From: Anaerosporomusa subterranea
Lineage (GTDB): Bacteria; Bacillota; Negativicutes; Sporomusales; Acetonemataceae
DNA: 64,000 bases
Reading direction: 5' to 3'
Assembly (NCBI RefSeq): GCF_001611555.1
Contig: NZ_LSGP01000017.1
Coordinates: forward strand, 992,001 to 1,056,000
Each line of letters starts with the position of its first letter. Within the stretch, counting starts at the first letter, position 1. Below the pieces are notes generated by a model that saw nothing but the letters and a program-made list of their open reading frames with translations, was not told where the DNA came from and made no database searches. The position numbers were made by a program, and so were the translations under genes. Below are positions 51,800-60,856 of this stretch, piece by piece.

Positions 51800-52141
51800 A
51801 TGACTGTTCATGACATTCTTTCCGCTTTGCCGGTCAAATGTGTCGCAGGTAAAGAGGCGAGTGGCGCCATTGTCTTAGGCGGTTATGCCTCAGATTTGCT
51901 AAGTAATGTTATGGGGCAGGCCAAAGCCGGGAGCGTCTGGGTAACGATGCAAGGCCATAAAAACATCGTGGCGGTTGCTTCGCTGGCCGGTTTATCTGCC
52001 ATTGTCATCGCAGGCGGCTCTAAGCCGGATGCGGATACGTTGGCGAAAGCTGAGTCTGAAAATATCGCACTATTGATTACAGATCTTCCTGTATTCGAGT
52101 TTGTCGGGCAATTATACGCTTTAGGTGTTAAGGGGAGATGA
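51800..52141 (+). CDS. DRTGG-domain protein (second)
   Basis: 113 residues from the ATG at 51800 (GGAGGATGG upstream). Same fold signature as the gene at 49628: a V-x-V-A-S-L-A-G strand region and the ENIALLITDLPVFEFVGQLY segment. Its stop overlaps the start of the PHP-domain gene (ATGA), so the two are coupled. Presumed ligand-sensing component associated with the hydrogenase. Confidence 0.75.
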   Translation: MTVHDILSALPVKCVAGKEASGAIVLGGYASDLLSNVMGQAKAGSVWVTMQGHKNIVAVASLAGLSAIVIAGGSKPDADTLAKAESENIALLITDLPVFEFVGQLYALGVKGR

Positions 52142-52899
52142 GCCGGCTGTTCACTGCGGATTTGCATGTTCATACACTGTTGTCGCCATGCGCCGCAGTG
52201 GAAATGACGCCTCGTCATATTGTCCGCCGTGCTGTCGAATTTGGTATTGATATTATCGCTATTACTGATCATAATGCCTGCGACAATGTAGCTGCCGCCA
52301 TAGAGGCCGCAACTGGCGCGGGAATTGTCATTATACCTGGTATGGAGGTGGAAACGAAGGAAGAAACGCACGTATTGACCCTGTTTGAGACTCTGCCGCA
52401 GTTGGCGGCTTGGGAAGCCTATGTGGCTGCCCGGCGTTCAGGGCGCAAGAATGATGAAAAGAAATTCGGTGCCCAGTTTATTGTGGACGCAGAAGATAAT
52501 CTGGTGGCGGTTAAAGAAGAAATGCTACTCGGCGCCATTGACGCCGATGTGGCTGAAGTAGCGCGGACAGTTGCCGCAATTGGCGGCATAACGATTGCCT
52601 CCCATGTGGACCGGCCTTCGTATAGTATTTTGTCTCAGCTAGGGTTTATCCCCCCTGATGTCGAACTGGCGGCAGTCGAAGTATCGCGACTGACCCCTTA
52701 TCGCGAGGCGTCGCGGTTACCTGGCATCAGTGGCTTACCTGTCATCACCTCGTCAGACGCGCATACCATGGATGACTTTGCCTGTGGTCCGCGCACAGAA
52801 TTCCTGCTTGAACGCCCGACACTGTCAGAGATTCGGCTAGCTTTGGCTAATAACCAAAACCGACGAATCGTAGGTGCCATCAAGAGCAGGACGACGTAG
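52138..52899 (+). CDS. PHP-domain metal-dependent phosphoesterase
   Basis: 253 residues. PHP motifs are intact: DLHVHTLLSPC (metal-binding HxH), AITDHN, GMEVET, SHVDRPS and SSDAH. Predicted to hydrolyse a phosphodiester or phosphomonoester, substrate unknown. It is translationally coupled to the DRTGG gene and stands 72 bases before hydC, the usual position of such a PHP gene in hydrogenase clusters. Confidence 0.85.
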   Translation: MSRLFTADLHVHTLLSPCAAVEMTPRHIVRRAVEFGIDIIAITDHNACDNVAAAIEAATGAGIVIIPGMEVETKEETHVLTLFETLPQLAAWEAYVAARRSGRKNDEKKFGAQFIVDAEDNLVAVKEEMLLGAIDADVAEVARTVAAIGGITIASHVDRPSYSILSQLGFIPPDVELAAVEVSRLTPYREASRLPGISGLPVITSSDAHTMDDFACGPRTEFLLERPTLSEIRLALANNQNRRIVGAIKSRTT

Positions 52900-52970
52900 C
52901 CCATTTTCTTAGCTAGCTTAACTACTGTTATGTAGAACGATGCAATGGGGAGTTAAAGGAGGAGTTATGC

Positions 52971-53459
52971 ATGAGTAACCATGAATGCTGCTGCGGCGGC
53001 AACAGCGCCCGACTGGCGCAACTTGATGAAATTCTGGCTAAGTACCAGGGAGTTAAAGGCGCACTGATTCCTGTACTGCAGGAAGCTCAACACGCATACG
53101 GTTATCTGTCTAAAGAGGTGGTCGAGCAGATTTCTGATTCACTAAATATTCCGGTAAGCCAAGTGTATGGAGTCATTACTTTCTATTCTCAATTCCACTT
53201 GAATCCGCGCGGACGCAACATTATTCGTGTTTGTCAGGGAACAGCTTGTCACGTACGCGGCGGCAAAGCCATCCTCAAGGCGCTTGAGGATAATCTTAAG
53301 GTTTCGGCAGGCAGTACCACTCCAGACCTGAAATTTACATTGGAAACTGTTGCCTGTATCGGCGCATGCGGTCTGGCGCCAGTATTAATGGTTAATGACG
53401 ACACTCATGGTCGCTTGACTCCTGAATCGATACCGGGAATTCTCGCTAGATACGAATGA
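52971..53459 (+). CDS. hydC: NADH-dependent [FeFe] hydrogenase, gamma subunit (NuoE-like)
   Basis: 162-residue thioredoxin-fold [2Fe-2S] protein of the NuoE/HydC family. The four ligand Cys occur as CQGTACH...CIGACG (~95-100 and ~131-135), with GVITFYSQFHLNPRG just before. An extra N-terminal Cys cluster (HECCCGG) is present. ATG with GGAGGAGTT upstream. First structural gene of the trimeric hydrogenase set; an ATPase and a 2Fe-2S protein are interposed before hydB. Confidence 0.9.
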   Translation: MSNHECCCGGNSARLAQLDEILAKYQGVKGALIPVLQEAQHAYGYLSKEVVEQISDSLNIPVSQVYGVITFYSQFHLNPRGRNIIRVCQGTACHVRGGKAILKALEDNLKVSAGSTTPDLKFTLETVACIGACGLAPVLMVNDDTHGRLTPESIPGILARYE

Positions 53460-53460
53460 T

Positions 53461-54024
53461 ATGAGAGATTTGGCGCTCCACATCCTTGACCTCGTGCAAA
53501 ATTCAGTAGAGGCCGGTGCGGACAGCGTTTGGCTTTCGGTTATCGAAGACCTTACTCTTGATTTGCTGACAATCCGTGTAGTTGACAATGGGCGCGGCAT
53601 GGATGAAGATACCTGCCATCACGTTTCCGACCCATTTTATACTACTCGTTCGACGCGACGAGTCGGGCTGGGGCTGCCTCTGATTCAAATGTCGACCTCA
53701 CAATGCGGCGGTCAGCTAGTGATTACATCAGAGTTGGGGCGAGGCACGACAGTTGAAGCAAGTTGGCGTTGGACCCATCTTGACCGTCCGCCGCTCGGCG
53801 ACTTGGCGACTACGTTAAAAAGTCTGATTGTTGGCAATTCCGAGTTAGATCTTAACTATACTCATCAGGTAGGGCGCAATTGTTTTTCCCTATCAGTTCG
53901 TGAATTGCGCGATACTCTAAATGGAATCCCGTTTACCCAGCCGGATGTGCTGGTCTGGCTTGATGAATACCTGAACGGCAACGAACGACTAGTATATGGA
54001 GGTGCTTTGGATGAAAACAGTTGA
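53461..54024 (+). CDS. ATP-binding (HATPase_c) protein of the hydrogenase cluster
   Basis: 187 residues, GHKL ATPase domain in the first ~110: N-box LHILDLVQNSVEAG, G1 VVDNGRGMDED, and the G2-like TRSTRRVGLGLPL. The C-terminal ~70 residues are unassigned. There is no separate kinase dimerisation domain. Begins one base after the hydC stop and overlaps the next gene by 14 bases. Frequently found between hydC and hydB in Firmicutes; function undefined, possibly regulation by nucleotide binding. Confidence 0.78.
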   Translation: MRDLALHILDLVQNSVEAGADSVWLSVIEDLTLDLLTIRVVDNGRGMDEDTCHHVSDPFYTTRSTRRVGLGLPLIQMSTSQCGGQLVITSELGRGTTVEASWRWTHLDRPPLGDLATTLKSLIVGNSELDLNYTHQVGRNCFSLSVRELRDTLNGIPFTQPDVLVWLDEYLNGNERLVYGGALDENS

Positions 54025-54376
54025 AGACTTAAAACGCTTGCGCGAACAGCTTCAGGTGCAAACACGTCTGCGCCATGAAGGCGGTATCCGCGTCATTATT
54101 GGCATGGGAACCTGTGGCATCGCTGCGGGAGCGCGTGAGGTTATGTCCGCTATTCTCGACGAAATCGCCAAACGACGGCTGGAAGATGTAACCGTCAGCC
54201 AAACAGGTTGTATTGGCATGTGTGAGAAAGAAGTTCTTGTTGACGTAGTTCGCCCTGGCGAGCCTCGGATCACTTACGGTCGGGTAACACCGGCTGATGT
54301 GTCAAGAATTATTGCTGAACATGTGGTTAACGGACGAATTATTGAAGAGATGGTTGTAGGTAAAATTGCGGAATAA
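54011..54376 (+). CDS. Thioredoxin-like [2Fe-2S] ferredoxin (HydD-like)
   Basis: 121 residues from the ATG at 54011 (GGAGGTGCTTTGG upstream). Family 2Fe-2S Trx fold with GMGTCGIAAGA near 38-48 and QTGCIGMCEKEV near 77-88, giving the three visible Cys of the binding site. Overlaps the ATPase gene by 14 bases and precedes hydB by 26 bases. Probably an accessory electron carrier of the hydrogenase. Confidence 0.75.
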   Translation: MKTVEDLKRLREQLQVQTRLRHEGGIRVIIGMGTCGIAAGAREVMSAILDEIAKRRLEDVTVSQTGCIGMCEKEVLVDVVRPGEPRITYGRVTPADVSRIIAEHVVNGRIIEEMVVGKIAE

Positions 54377-54402
54377 ACCATGTGAGTTAGGGAGGGAAGG
54401 AA

Positions 54403-56190
54403 ATGCAACTTAGAGCCCATGTTTTAATTTGCGCCGGTACCGGCTGCGTCTCCTCAGGCGCCAAAAAAGTGGAAGCTGCACTTAGCCAAGAACTGGCGAA
54501 AGCCGGATTAGAAAAAGAAATCAAAGTCATTGAGACTGGATGCCATGGTTTCTGCGAAATGGGTCCGATCATGATCGTTTATCCAGAAGGCGTTTTCTAT
54601 TGCCGTGTACAACCCGAAGATGTTCCTGAAGTGGTTGAAAATCATCTGCTAAAAGGTCGCATTGTTGAGCGTCTGCTATTCCGTGAACCGATTTCTCACG
54701 AGAAGATCGCTAACTACAAAGATATTGCTTTCTACAAAAAACAGCATCGTTTGGTGCTGGCTAATTGCGGCCACATTAACCCGGAAGTCATTGAAGAATA
54801 CATCGCCAACGGCGGTTATGAAGCACTTGGTAAGGCTTTGACAGAAATGACGCCAGAGCAAGTCATTGCCGAAATGAAAAAGTCCGGTCTGCGTGGCCGT
54901 GGCGGCGGCGGCTTCCCGACTGGAAACAAGTGGGAATTCGCCAGAAATGCTCCTGGTGTTAAAAAATATGTTGTTTGTAACGCTGATGAAGGCGATCCTG
55001 GTGCGTTCATGGACCGTAGTGTGCTCGAGGGCGACCCGCACCGTATTATTGAGGGCATGGCGATCTGCGGCTATGCGATTGGCGCCGATGAGGGCTATGT
55101 CTACGTTCGAGCGGAATATCCTCTGGCTATCAAACGCTTGCGTATCGCCATCAAGCAAGCCGAAGAAATGGGACTAATTGGCGATAATATCTTTGGCAGC
55201 AACTTTAATTTCCACCTAAAAATTAAAGAAGGCGCCGGTGCATTTGTTTGCGGCGAAGAAACTGCCTTGTTGGCCTCGATTGAAGGCAAACGCGGCATGC
55301 CGCGTCCTCGTCCGCCATTCCCGGCAATCTCCGGCCTGTGGGGTAAGCCGACTAATATCAATAACGTCGAGACCTTCGGTAATGTGCCGCAGATAATCAC
55401 CAACGGCGCTGACTGGTACGCGGCTATGGGTACAGAAAAGAGCAAAGGCACGAAAGTGTTTGCGTTAACCGGACGCATAAACAATACCGGCTTGGCGGAA
55501 GTTCCGATGGGAATCGCTATGCGGGAAATCATTTATGAAATCGGCGGCGGTATTCCTGACGGCAAGAAGTTTAAGGCTGTGCAAATCGGCGGTCCGTCGG
55601 GCGGCTGTCTGCCGGAAGAAATGCTTGATTTGCCGGTGGATTATGATTCGCTGATTGCAGCTGGCGCGATGATGGGATCGGGTGGGTTGGTTGTTATGGA
55701 TGAAACCACCTGTATGGTCGATGTCGCTAAATTCTTCCTCAACTTTACTCAATCTGAGTCTTGCGGCAAATGTACCCCTTGCCGTGAAGGCACGAAACGG
55801 ATGTTAGAGATTCTCACTCGCATTACCGAAGGCGAAGGACGGGACGGCGACATCGAACTGCTCGAGTCTTTGGCTAAAAATATTAAAGCCACTGCTCTCT
55901 GCGGTCTTGGTCAGACAGCTCCGAATCCTGTACTCAGCACACTGCGCTATTTCCGTCACGAGTATGAGGCTCATATTCATGACAAACGCTGTCCTGCAGG
56001 CGCGTGTTCGAAATTGGCTGGTTACCAGATTACTGAATTGTGCAAAGGCTGTGGCCTGTGCAAAAAGGTCTGCCCGGTTGAGGCTATTAGCGGCGATGTG
56101 AAGAAACTGCACAACATTGGCCAAGATAAATGCATCAAATGTGGCGCCTGTTTGGCTAAGTGCCCGTTCAAGGCCATCATTAAGGGTTAG
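54403..56190 (+). CDS. hydB: NADH-dependent [FeFe] hydrogenase, beta subunit (NuoF-like)
   Basis: 595-residue flavoprotein subunit carrying the NADH and FMN sites. In order: N-terminal Trx-like [2Fe-2S] domain (~1-95), NuoF domain with the glycine-rich FMN/NADH motifs (GLRGRGGGGFPTGNKW and EGDPGAFMDRSVLEGDP, ~155-215), the [4Fe-4S] motif ESCGKCTPCREG (~450), and a C-terminal dicluster ferredoxin (CKGCGLCKKVCP and CIKCGACLAKCP). This is the HydB layout of electron-bifurcating trimeric hydrogenases. AGGGAGGGAAGG precedes the ATG; hydA follows after 16 bases. Confidence 0.94.
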   Translation: MQLRAHVLICAGTGCVSSGAKKVEAALSQELAKAGLEKEIKVIETGCHGFCEMGPIMIVYPEGVFYCRVQPEDVPEVVENHLLKGRIVERLLFREPISHEKIANYKDIAFYKKQHRLVLANCGHINPEVIEEYIANGGYEALGKALTEMTPEQVIAEMKKSGLRGRGGGGFPTGNKWEFARNAPGVKKYVVCNADEGDPGAFMDRSVLEGDPHRIIEGMAICGYAIGADEGYVYVRAEYPLAIKRLRIAIKQAEEMGLIGDNIFGSNFNFHLKIKEGAGAFVCGEETALLASIEGKRGMPRPRPPFPAISGLWGKPTNINNVETFGNVPQIITNGADWYAAMGTEKSKGTKVFALTGRINNTGLAEVPMGIAMREIIYEIGGGIPDGKKFKAVQIGGPSGGCLPEEMLDLPVDYDSLIAAGAMMGSGGLVVMDETTCMVDVAKFFLNFTQSESCGKCTPCREGTKRMLEILTRITEGEGRDGDIELLESLAKNIKATALCGLGQTAPNPVLSTLRYFRHEYEAHIHDKRCPAGACSKLAGYQITELCKGCGLCKKVCPVEAISGDVKKLHNIGQDKCIKCGACLAKCPFKAIIKG

Positions 56191-56206
56191 GAGAGGAGTG
56201 AACAGA

Positions 56207-57931
56207 GTGGAAAAAGTTACAGTTACGATAGATGGCAGAAAAGTTGAAGTCCCGAAAACCGCTACAGTATTAGAGGCCGCGCAAGCCGCCGGCGTGAAAG
56301 TTCCCACGCTCTGCTACCATCCCGAGCTTAGGCCGGAAGGCGCTTGCCGGGTCTGCATGGTTGAGGTTAAAGGCGCTCGCAGCTTGGTTGCTTCCTGCGT
56401 ATATCCTGTCAATGACGGCATGGTGGTTAATACCAACACCGCCGATGTTCGCGAAGGCCGCAAAACAGTGGTTGAACTGCTTCTGGCCAACCATCCGCAA
56501 GATTGCTTTTCCTGCGCTCGCAATTTGAATTGCGAACTGCAGAGCATCGCCGCTGATTTAGGCATCCGCAAAATTCGTTTCGATGGTGAGCAAACCAACT
56601 ATCCGTTGGATGATAAGAATCCTTGCCTTGTCCGCGACCAATCCAAGTGTATCCTCTGCGGACGCTGCATTAGAGCCTGCAGTGAGCGGCAAGGTGTTCA
56701 TGTTTACAGTTTCACAAACCGCGGCTTCAATACTACTGTATCGCCTGCTTTCGGCCAAGGCCTAGATCAGGTTGCTTGCACCTATTGCGGCCAATGCTCG
56801 GCAGTTTGCCCAACTGCGGCCATTGTTGAAAAAGATGACACAGCATCGGTTTGGAAAGCAATTAGCGATCCCACCAAGCACGTCGTAGTGCAAACTGCTC
56901 CAGCAGTTCGTGTTGCGCTGGGTGAAGCGCTTGGTCTTGATCATGGTACGATTGTCACCGGCAAAATGGTGGCTGCGCTTCGCAGAATCGGCTTTGATAA
57001 AGTCTTTGATACCAACTTTTCTGCTGACCTCACGATTCTGGAGGAAGGATCTGAACTGATAGAACGATTAACGCACGGCGGAACCATGCCGATGATTACC
57101 TCTTGCAGTCCCGGCTGGGTTAACTTTATCGAGCTGATGTATCCCGATCTGCTCGATCACCTATCTACTGCTAAATCGCCGCAACAGATGTTTGGCGCCC
57201 TGACCAAAACCTACTATGCGGAAAAATCGGGAATTGATCCGAAAAACATTGTCTCAGTATCCATCATGCCTTGTACCGCCAAGAAGGCCGAGGCAGTCCG
57301 CCCTGAAATGAATTCAAGCGGTTACCAGGACGTAGATTATGTTCTGACCACGCGTGAACTCGGTCGGATGATTCGCGAGGCCGGACTTGACTTTGCCGCC
57401 TTGCCGTCAGAAGAATATGACGCTCCGCTCGGCATCTCGACAGGAGCAGGCATGATCTTTGGTGCGACCGGTGGTGTTACAGAAGCTGCACTGCGCACTG
57501 TGGTAGAGATTGTTACCGGAAAACCGCTGGATAACATTGAATTCAAAGATGTTCGCGGCATGACCGGATTAAAAGAAGCTGTTGTGCCGGTCGGTGATCT
57601 TCAGGTTAAGGTTGCGGTCGCGCATACCTTGGCGAATGCGCGGATTATTCTTGATAAAATCAGAAAAGGCGAAGCAGACTATCAATTTATTGAGATCATG
57701 GCTTGCCCAGGCGGCTGCATCGGCGGCGGCGGTCAGCCAGTTCCTGTATGCGCTGAAGTAAGGGAGAAGCGCATCGGCTCAATTTATGATTGTGATCAGG
57801 CGTATGAAATCCGCAAATCACACGAGAATCCGGCGATTCAGGAGTTGTACTCAACCTGGCTGGGCAAACCGCTTGGCGAAAAATCGCATAAGCTGTTGCA
57901 TACTCATTATCACCCGCAGCATAAAAAGTAA
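56207..57931 (+). CDS. hydA: NADH-dependent [FeFe] hydrogenase, catalytic alpha subunit
   Basis: 574 residues from the GTG at 56207 (GGAGAGGAG upstream; the frame is open from 56117). Domains: [2Fe-2S] (~1-80, CYHPELRPEGACRVC), His-Cys [4Fe-4S] (~85-120), dicluster ferredoxin (CILCGRCIRAC; CTYCGQCSAVCP, ~140-210), H-cluster domain with all three signatures: TSCSPGWVNF, MPCTAKKAEA and MACPGGCIGGGGQ. It has the length and layout of HydA of the group A3 trimeric bifurcating enzymes, which couple H2 to ferredoxin and NADH. A strong terminator follows. Confidence 0.95.
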   Translation: MEKVTVTIDGRKVEVPKTATVLEAAQAAGVKVPTLCYHPELRPEGACRVCMVEVKGARSLVASCVYPVNDGMVVNTNTADVREGRKTVVELLLANHPQDCFSCARNLNCELQSIAADLGIRKIRFDGEQTNYPLDDKNPCLVRDQSKCILCGRCIRACSERQGVHVYSFTNRGFNTTVSPAFGQGLDQVACTYCGQCSAVCPTAAIVEKDDTASVWKAISDPTKHVVVQTAPAVRVALGEALGLDHGTIVTGKMVAALRRIGFDKVFDTNFSADLTILEEGSELIERLTHGGTMPMITSCSPGWVNFIELMYPDLLDHLSTAKSPQQMFGALTKTYYAEKSGIDPKNIVSVSIMPCTAKKAEAVRPEMNSSGYQDVDYVLTTRELGRMIREAGLDFAALPSEEYDAPLGISTGAGMIFGATGGVTEAALRTVVEIVTGKPLDNIEFKDVRGMTGLKEAVVPVGDLQVKVAVAHTLANARIILDKIRKGEADYQFIEIMACPGGCIGGGGQPVPVCAEVREKRIGSIYDCDQAYEIRKSHENPAIQELYSTWLGKPLGEKSHKLLHTHYHPQHKK

Positions 57932-57940
57932 CTAAAGTAA

Positions 57941-57971
57941 AGACGCGCGGAACAACCGCGCGTCTTTTTTT
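57941..57971 (+). terminator. Terminator of the hydrogenase operon
   Basis: AGACGCGCGG (57941-57950) / CCGCGCGTCT (57956-57965) followed by TTTTTT. Confidence 0.93.
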
Positions 57972-58011
57972 ACTACCAAAAGCATAATTTCTGAAACAGA
58001 TGAAGCAAGGC

Positions 58012-58140
58012 TGCGTTTTGTCACAGAGGACACAGAGGGGTTATCGAGTTACACAGAGTCGAACAGAAGTGTTTTGCACGGTAATCGTAACCACTCTGTG
58101 AGTTTCCTCGGTGCTACTCTGTGTACCTGTGGCAACGTAA
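58012..58140. repeat. Intergenic repeat family 3, copy 2
   Basis: Left arm TGCGTTTTGTCACAGAGGACACAGAGG, right arm TACTCTGTGTACCTGTGGCAACGTAA; mostly complementary to each other and related to 46632-46775. It lies between hydA and rex. The rest of this gap (58141-58342) is AT-rich; TTTGTGAAAAAACACTAA at 58187 loosely resembles a Rex operator but is not convincing. Confidence 0.72.
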
Positions 58141-58342
58141 GTCCAGTTCCCAAGGAATGCCTCAGGTATTTTCTGTAATAAACTTTGTGAAAAAACACTA
58201 AATATGTCTGCTGATTTTAGAAGGATTTATGAATCACATAGCGAAATATAGATAATTATAAAACAAGTTAGCGGATTCACGAAGAGAATAGGGCTGCTAG
58301 CGGTATTGCTGTTGGGTGGTCAAGCTGCTAAAGGGATGGACT

Positions 58343-58981
58343 ATGAAAGAACATATTGTTATTTCTAAAGCAACGATAGACAGATTGCCGGTTTACTTTC
58401 GCATTCTTCGCTCAGTTCAAGATGAAGGTGTAGAAATTATCTCGTCAGAAGACATTGGACGCCGAATTGGTATCACCCCGGAACAAATTCGTAAAGATCT
58501 GGCTTCCTTCGGTGAATTTGGCAAGAAGGGTGTCGGCTACTATGTGCGTGATCTCATCCGAAATATTGGCGAGATACTAGGGTTGCACCATGATTGGAAC
58601 ATAGCTATCGTTGGGATGGGTCACCTTGGTTGGGCTTTAGCAAATTACCGTAATTTCGGGAGCTTGGGATTTAATCTGGCAGCGATGTTTGACGTTGATC
58701 CCGACAAAGTCGGCAGGACAATCAATGGTGTTGAGGTATATCACATTGAATGCCTGCAGCAAATCAGCATGGAAAAAGACATCCAAATTGGCGTTATCGC
58801 CGTACCGGCTGCCCAGGCTCAAGCCGCGGCGGACGCATTAGTTGCTGCTGGCGTACGCGGGATATGGAACTTTGCGCCAATACGATTAAATGTGCCTGAG
58901 GATGTTCGCTTAGTGAGTGAAGATTTGTCAATCGGACTCAGCAGTATCTCTTATTATCTGACTCGATCAACAAAAAAATAA
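58343..58981 (+). CDS. rex: Redox-sensing transcriptional repressor Rex
   Basis: 212-residue NADH/NAD+-sensing repressor. N-terminal winged helix (~1-80, with SSEDIGRRIGITPEQIRKDLASFGEFGKKGVGY, of which RKDLASFGEFGKKGVGY is the Rex hallmark), then the Rossmann domain with IVGMGHLGWAL (~93-103) and the C-terminal swapped helix. ATG at 58343 with AAAGGGATGG upstream. Its neighbours, NADH-linked hydrogenase and methylmalonyl/propionate genes, are the sort of fermentation genes that Rex commonly controls, but I do not see clear operators. Confidence 0.94.
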   Translation: MKEHIVISKATIDRLPVYFRILRSVQDEGVEIISSEDIGRRIGITPEQIRKDLASFGEFGKKGVGYYVRDLIRNIGEILGLHHDWNIAIVGMGHLGWALANYRNFGSLGFNLAAMFDVDPDKVGRTINGVEVYHIECLQQISMEKDIQIGVIAVPAAQAQAAADALVAAGVRGIWNFAPIRLNVPEDVRLVSEDLSIGLSSISYYLTRSTKK

Positions 58982-58992
58982 ACTTTTCTCTG

Positions 58993-59020
58993 AAACTCCT
59001 GTTTTTGCAGAAGGAGTTTG
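58993..59020 (+). terminator. Hairpin after rex
   Basis: AAACTCCT (58993-59000) / AGGAGTTT (59012-59019) with GTTTTTGCAGA loop; weak T tract. Confidence 0.6.
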
Positions 59021-59192
59021 CTGAGCAGTGTAGAATATATAATATTTGGTAAGAAAAAATATCATTGCTGAAACTAATTGCATTAAGTATGGACAGTGAG
59101 GTTCAGTGGGCCAAGCTAGAAATACATTGCGACCGGTGTGCTTATGGTCATTGCCTAGCGGTAATCGGCAAAATAAGTAACGCTATGGTTTG

Positions 59193-59227
59193 TTTTGCAC
59201 ACATGGTATCTGGTTTTGTGTGCAAAA
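59193..59227. promoter_or_regulatory. 11-base inverted repeat upstream of the propionate-module operon
   Basis: TTTTGCACACA (59193-59203), 13 bases, TGTGTGCAAAA (59217-59227): a perfect palindrome ~90 bases before the CoA-transferase start. There is no T tract, so it may be an operator or mRNA hairpin. Apart from it, the 59020-59316 stretch contains no gene. Confidence 0.5.
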
Positions 59228-59316
59228 TAAGGCGTAGTGTTTTTTATTTGCATCCGGTATGAGGTTGCGGGTTTCTTAAAATACTATAGATAATCAAAAG
59301 AGGAGGAGAGTGTACG

Positions 59317-60825
59317 ATGATCGACATTAAAGACCGCGTACGCAATGCTGCTCTGCGCTCCAAGATTGTCAGCGCAGAAGAGGCAGCCGCCATTATTAAG
59401 CCGGGTATGAACATCGGCACCAGTGGATTTACCCCCGCTGGCTATCCGAAAGCAGTTCCTTTGGCTCTGGCGGAGCGAATCAAGAAGGAGAAGTTCAAAG
59501 TCAATCTTTGGACAGGCGCTTCTGTCGGTAAAGAACTTGACGGGGCTCTGGCAGAGTGTGAAGGTATTCAAAAACGCCTGCCTTATCAAACCAATGATGC
59601 CATCCGCAAACTGATCAATGCCGGCAAAATGCAGTACACAGACCTGCACCTATCCCATGTTGCGCAAATGTCCCGCTATGGTTTCTTAGGTGGCAAAGTT
59701 GATGTAGCCATTGTTGAAGCTTGCGCCATTACCGAAGAAGGACATATCGTTCCGACAACTTCACTCGGAAACTCTGCATCTTTTGTACAAAGTGCTGACA
59801 TCGTCATCGTCGAGATCAACACCAGCCAACCGCTTGAACTCGAAGGCATGCATGATGTGTATGTTCCGCTTGATCCCCCTAACCGTTTGCCTGTCCCAAT
59901 TGTCAAGGTTGATGACCGCATTGGTACTCCATACATTGAGTGCGGCCCTGACAAAATTACATACATCGTTCCTTGCGACATTCCTGACTATGTCCGTCCG
60001 TTGGCGGCTATCGATGACGATGCCAAGGCTATGAGCCAGCATCTGATCAAGTTCTTAGAAAACGAGATCAAACAAGGCCGCATGCCGAAGAACCTGCTGC
60101 CGCTTCAATCAGGTGTCGGTTCAGTTGCTAATGCCGTTATTTCCGGCTTGGTTGATTCTCCGTTCGAGAACTTGACTGTGTTTACCGAAGTTATCCAGGA
60201 CGGCATGTTCGACTTGATCGACGCCGGCAAACTGGACTTCGCATCCGGCACGTCAATCACCCCGTCTCCCGACGGACTGAAGCGTTTCTATAATGGGCTC
60301 AGCGACTATCGTAAGAAAATCATGCTGCGGCCGCAAGAAATTGCTAACAGCCCGGAAACCGCGCGTCGTCTTGGCATCATAGCCATGAACACCGCGATCG
60401 AGCTCGATATCTACGGCCATGTTAACTCCACCCACATCATGGGCACCAAGATGATGAACGGCATTGGCGGCTCGGGTGACTTTGCTCGTAACGGCTATTT
60501 GACCATCTTCTTCTCGAACTCTATTGCCAAAAATGGTGATATTTCTTCAATCGTTCCGATGTGCTCTCACTTCGACCACACCGAACACGATATCGATGTT
60601 TTCGTCACCGAACGCGGCGTTGCCGATGTTCGCGGACTCAGCCCGAAAGAGCGCGCTCAAGTTATTATCGACAACTGCGCTCATCCGGACTACCAACCAA
60701 TGCTCCAGGATTACCTGGATCGGGCCACTAAAGCAACAGGCAATGCACATACTCCGCACATCCTGAGTGAGGCCCTCTCCTGGCATGCCCGGTTCATGGA
60801 AACCGGCTCCATGAAACTTAAATAA
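59317..60825 (+). CDS. Succinate/propionyl-CoA:acyl CoA-transferase (acetyl-CoA hydrolase family)
   Basis: 502-residue family I CoA-transferase similar to ScpC/Cat1. Signatures: the [18 protein letters not shown]-terminal loop, GVGSVANAV (~263-271), the catalytic Glu region [14 protein letters not shown] (~285-298), and the C-terminal [20 protein letters not shown] precedes the ATG. It heads an operon with methylmalonyl-CoA mutase and MeaB, so it probably exchanges CoA between succinate and propionyl-CoA in propionate formation or the reverse. Confidence 0.88.
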   Translation: MIDIKDRVRNAALRSKIVSAEEAAAIIKPGMNIGTSGFTPAGYPKAVPLALAERIKKEKFKVNLWTGASVGKELDGALAECEGIQKRLPYQTNDAIRKLINAGKMQYTDLHLSHVAQMSRYGFLGGKVDVAIVEACAITEEGHIVPTTSLGNSASFVQSADIVIVEINTSQPLELEGMHDVYVPLDPPNRLPVPIVKVDDRIGTPYIECGPDKITYIVPCDIPDYVRPLAAIDDDAKAMSQHLIKFLENEIKQGRMPKNLLPLQSGVGSVANAVISGLVDSPFENLTVFTEVIQDGMFDLIDAGKLDFASGTSITPSPDGLKRFYNGLSDYRKKIMLRPQEIANSPETARRLGIIAMNTAIELDIYGHVNSTHIMGTKMMNGIGGSGDFARNGYLTIFFSNSIAKNGDISSIVPMCSHFDHTEHDIDVFVTERGVADVRGLSPKERAQVIIDNCAHPDYQPMLQDYLDRATKATGNAHTPHILSEALSWHARFMETGSMKLK

Positions 60826-60856
60826 TATAGAGAACAGACGACAAGGAGGATTTAGA

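Noticed and set aside
58185-58205. Rex operator upstream of rex (TTTGTGAAAAAACACTAA)
   Set aside because: Only one half fits TTGTGA; the second half is not its complement. Too weak to call.
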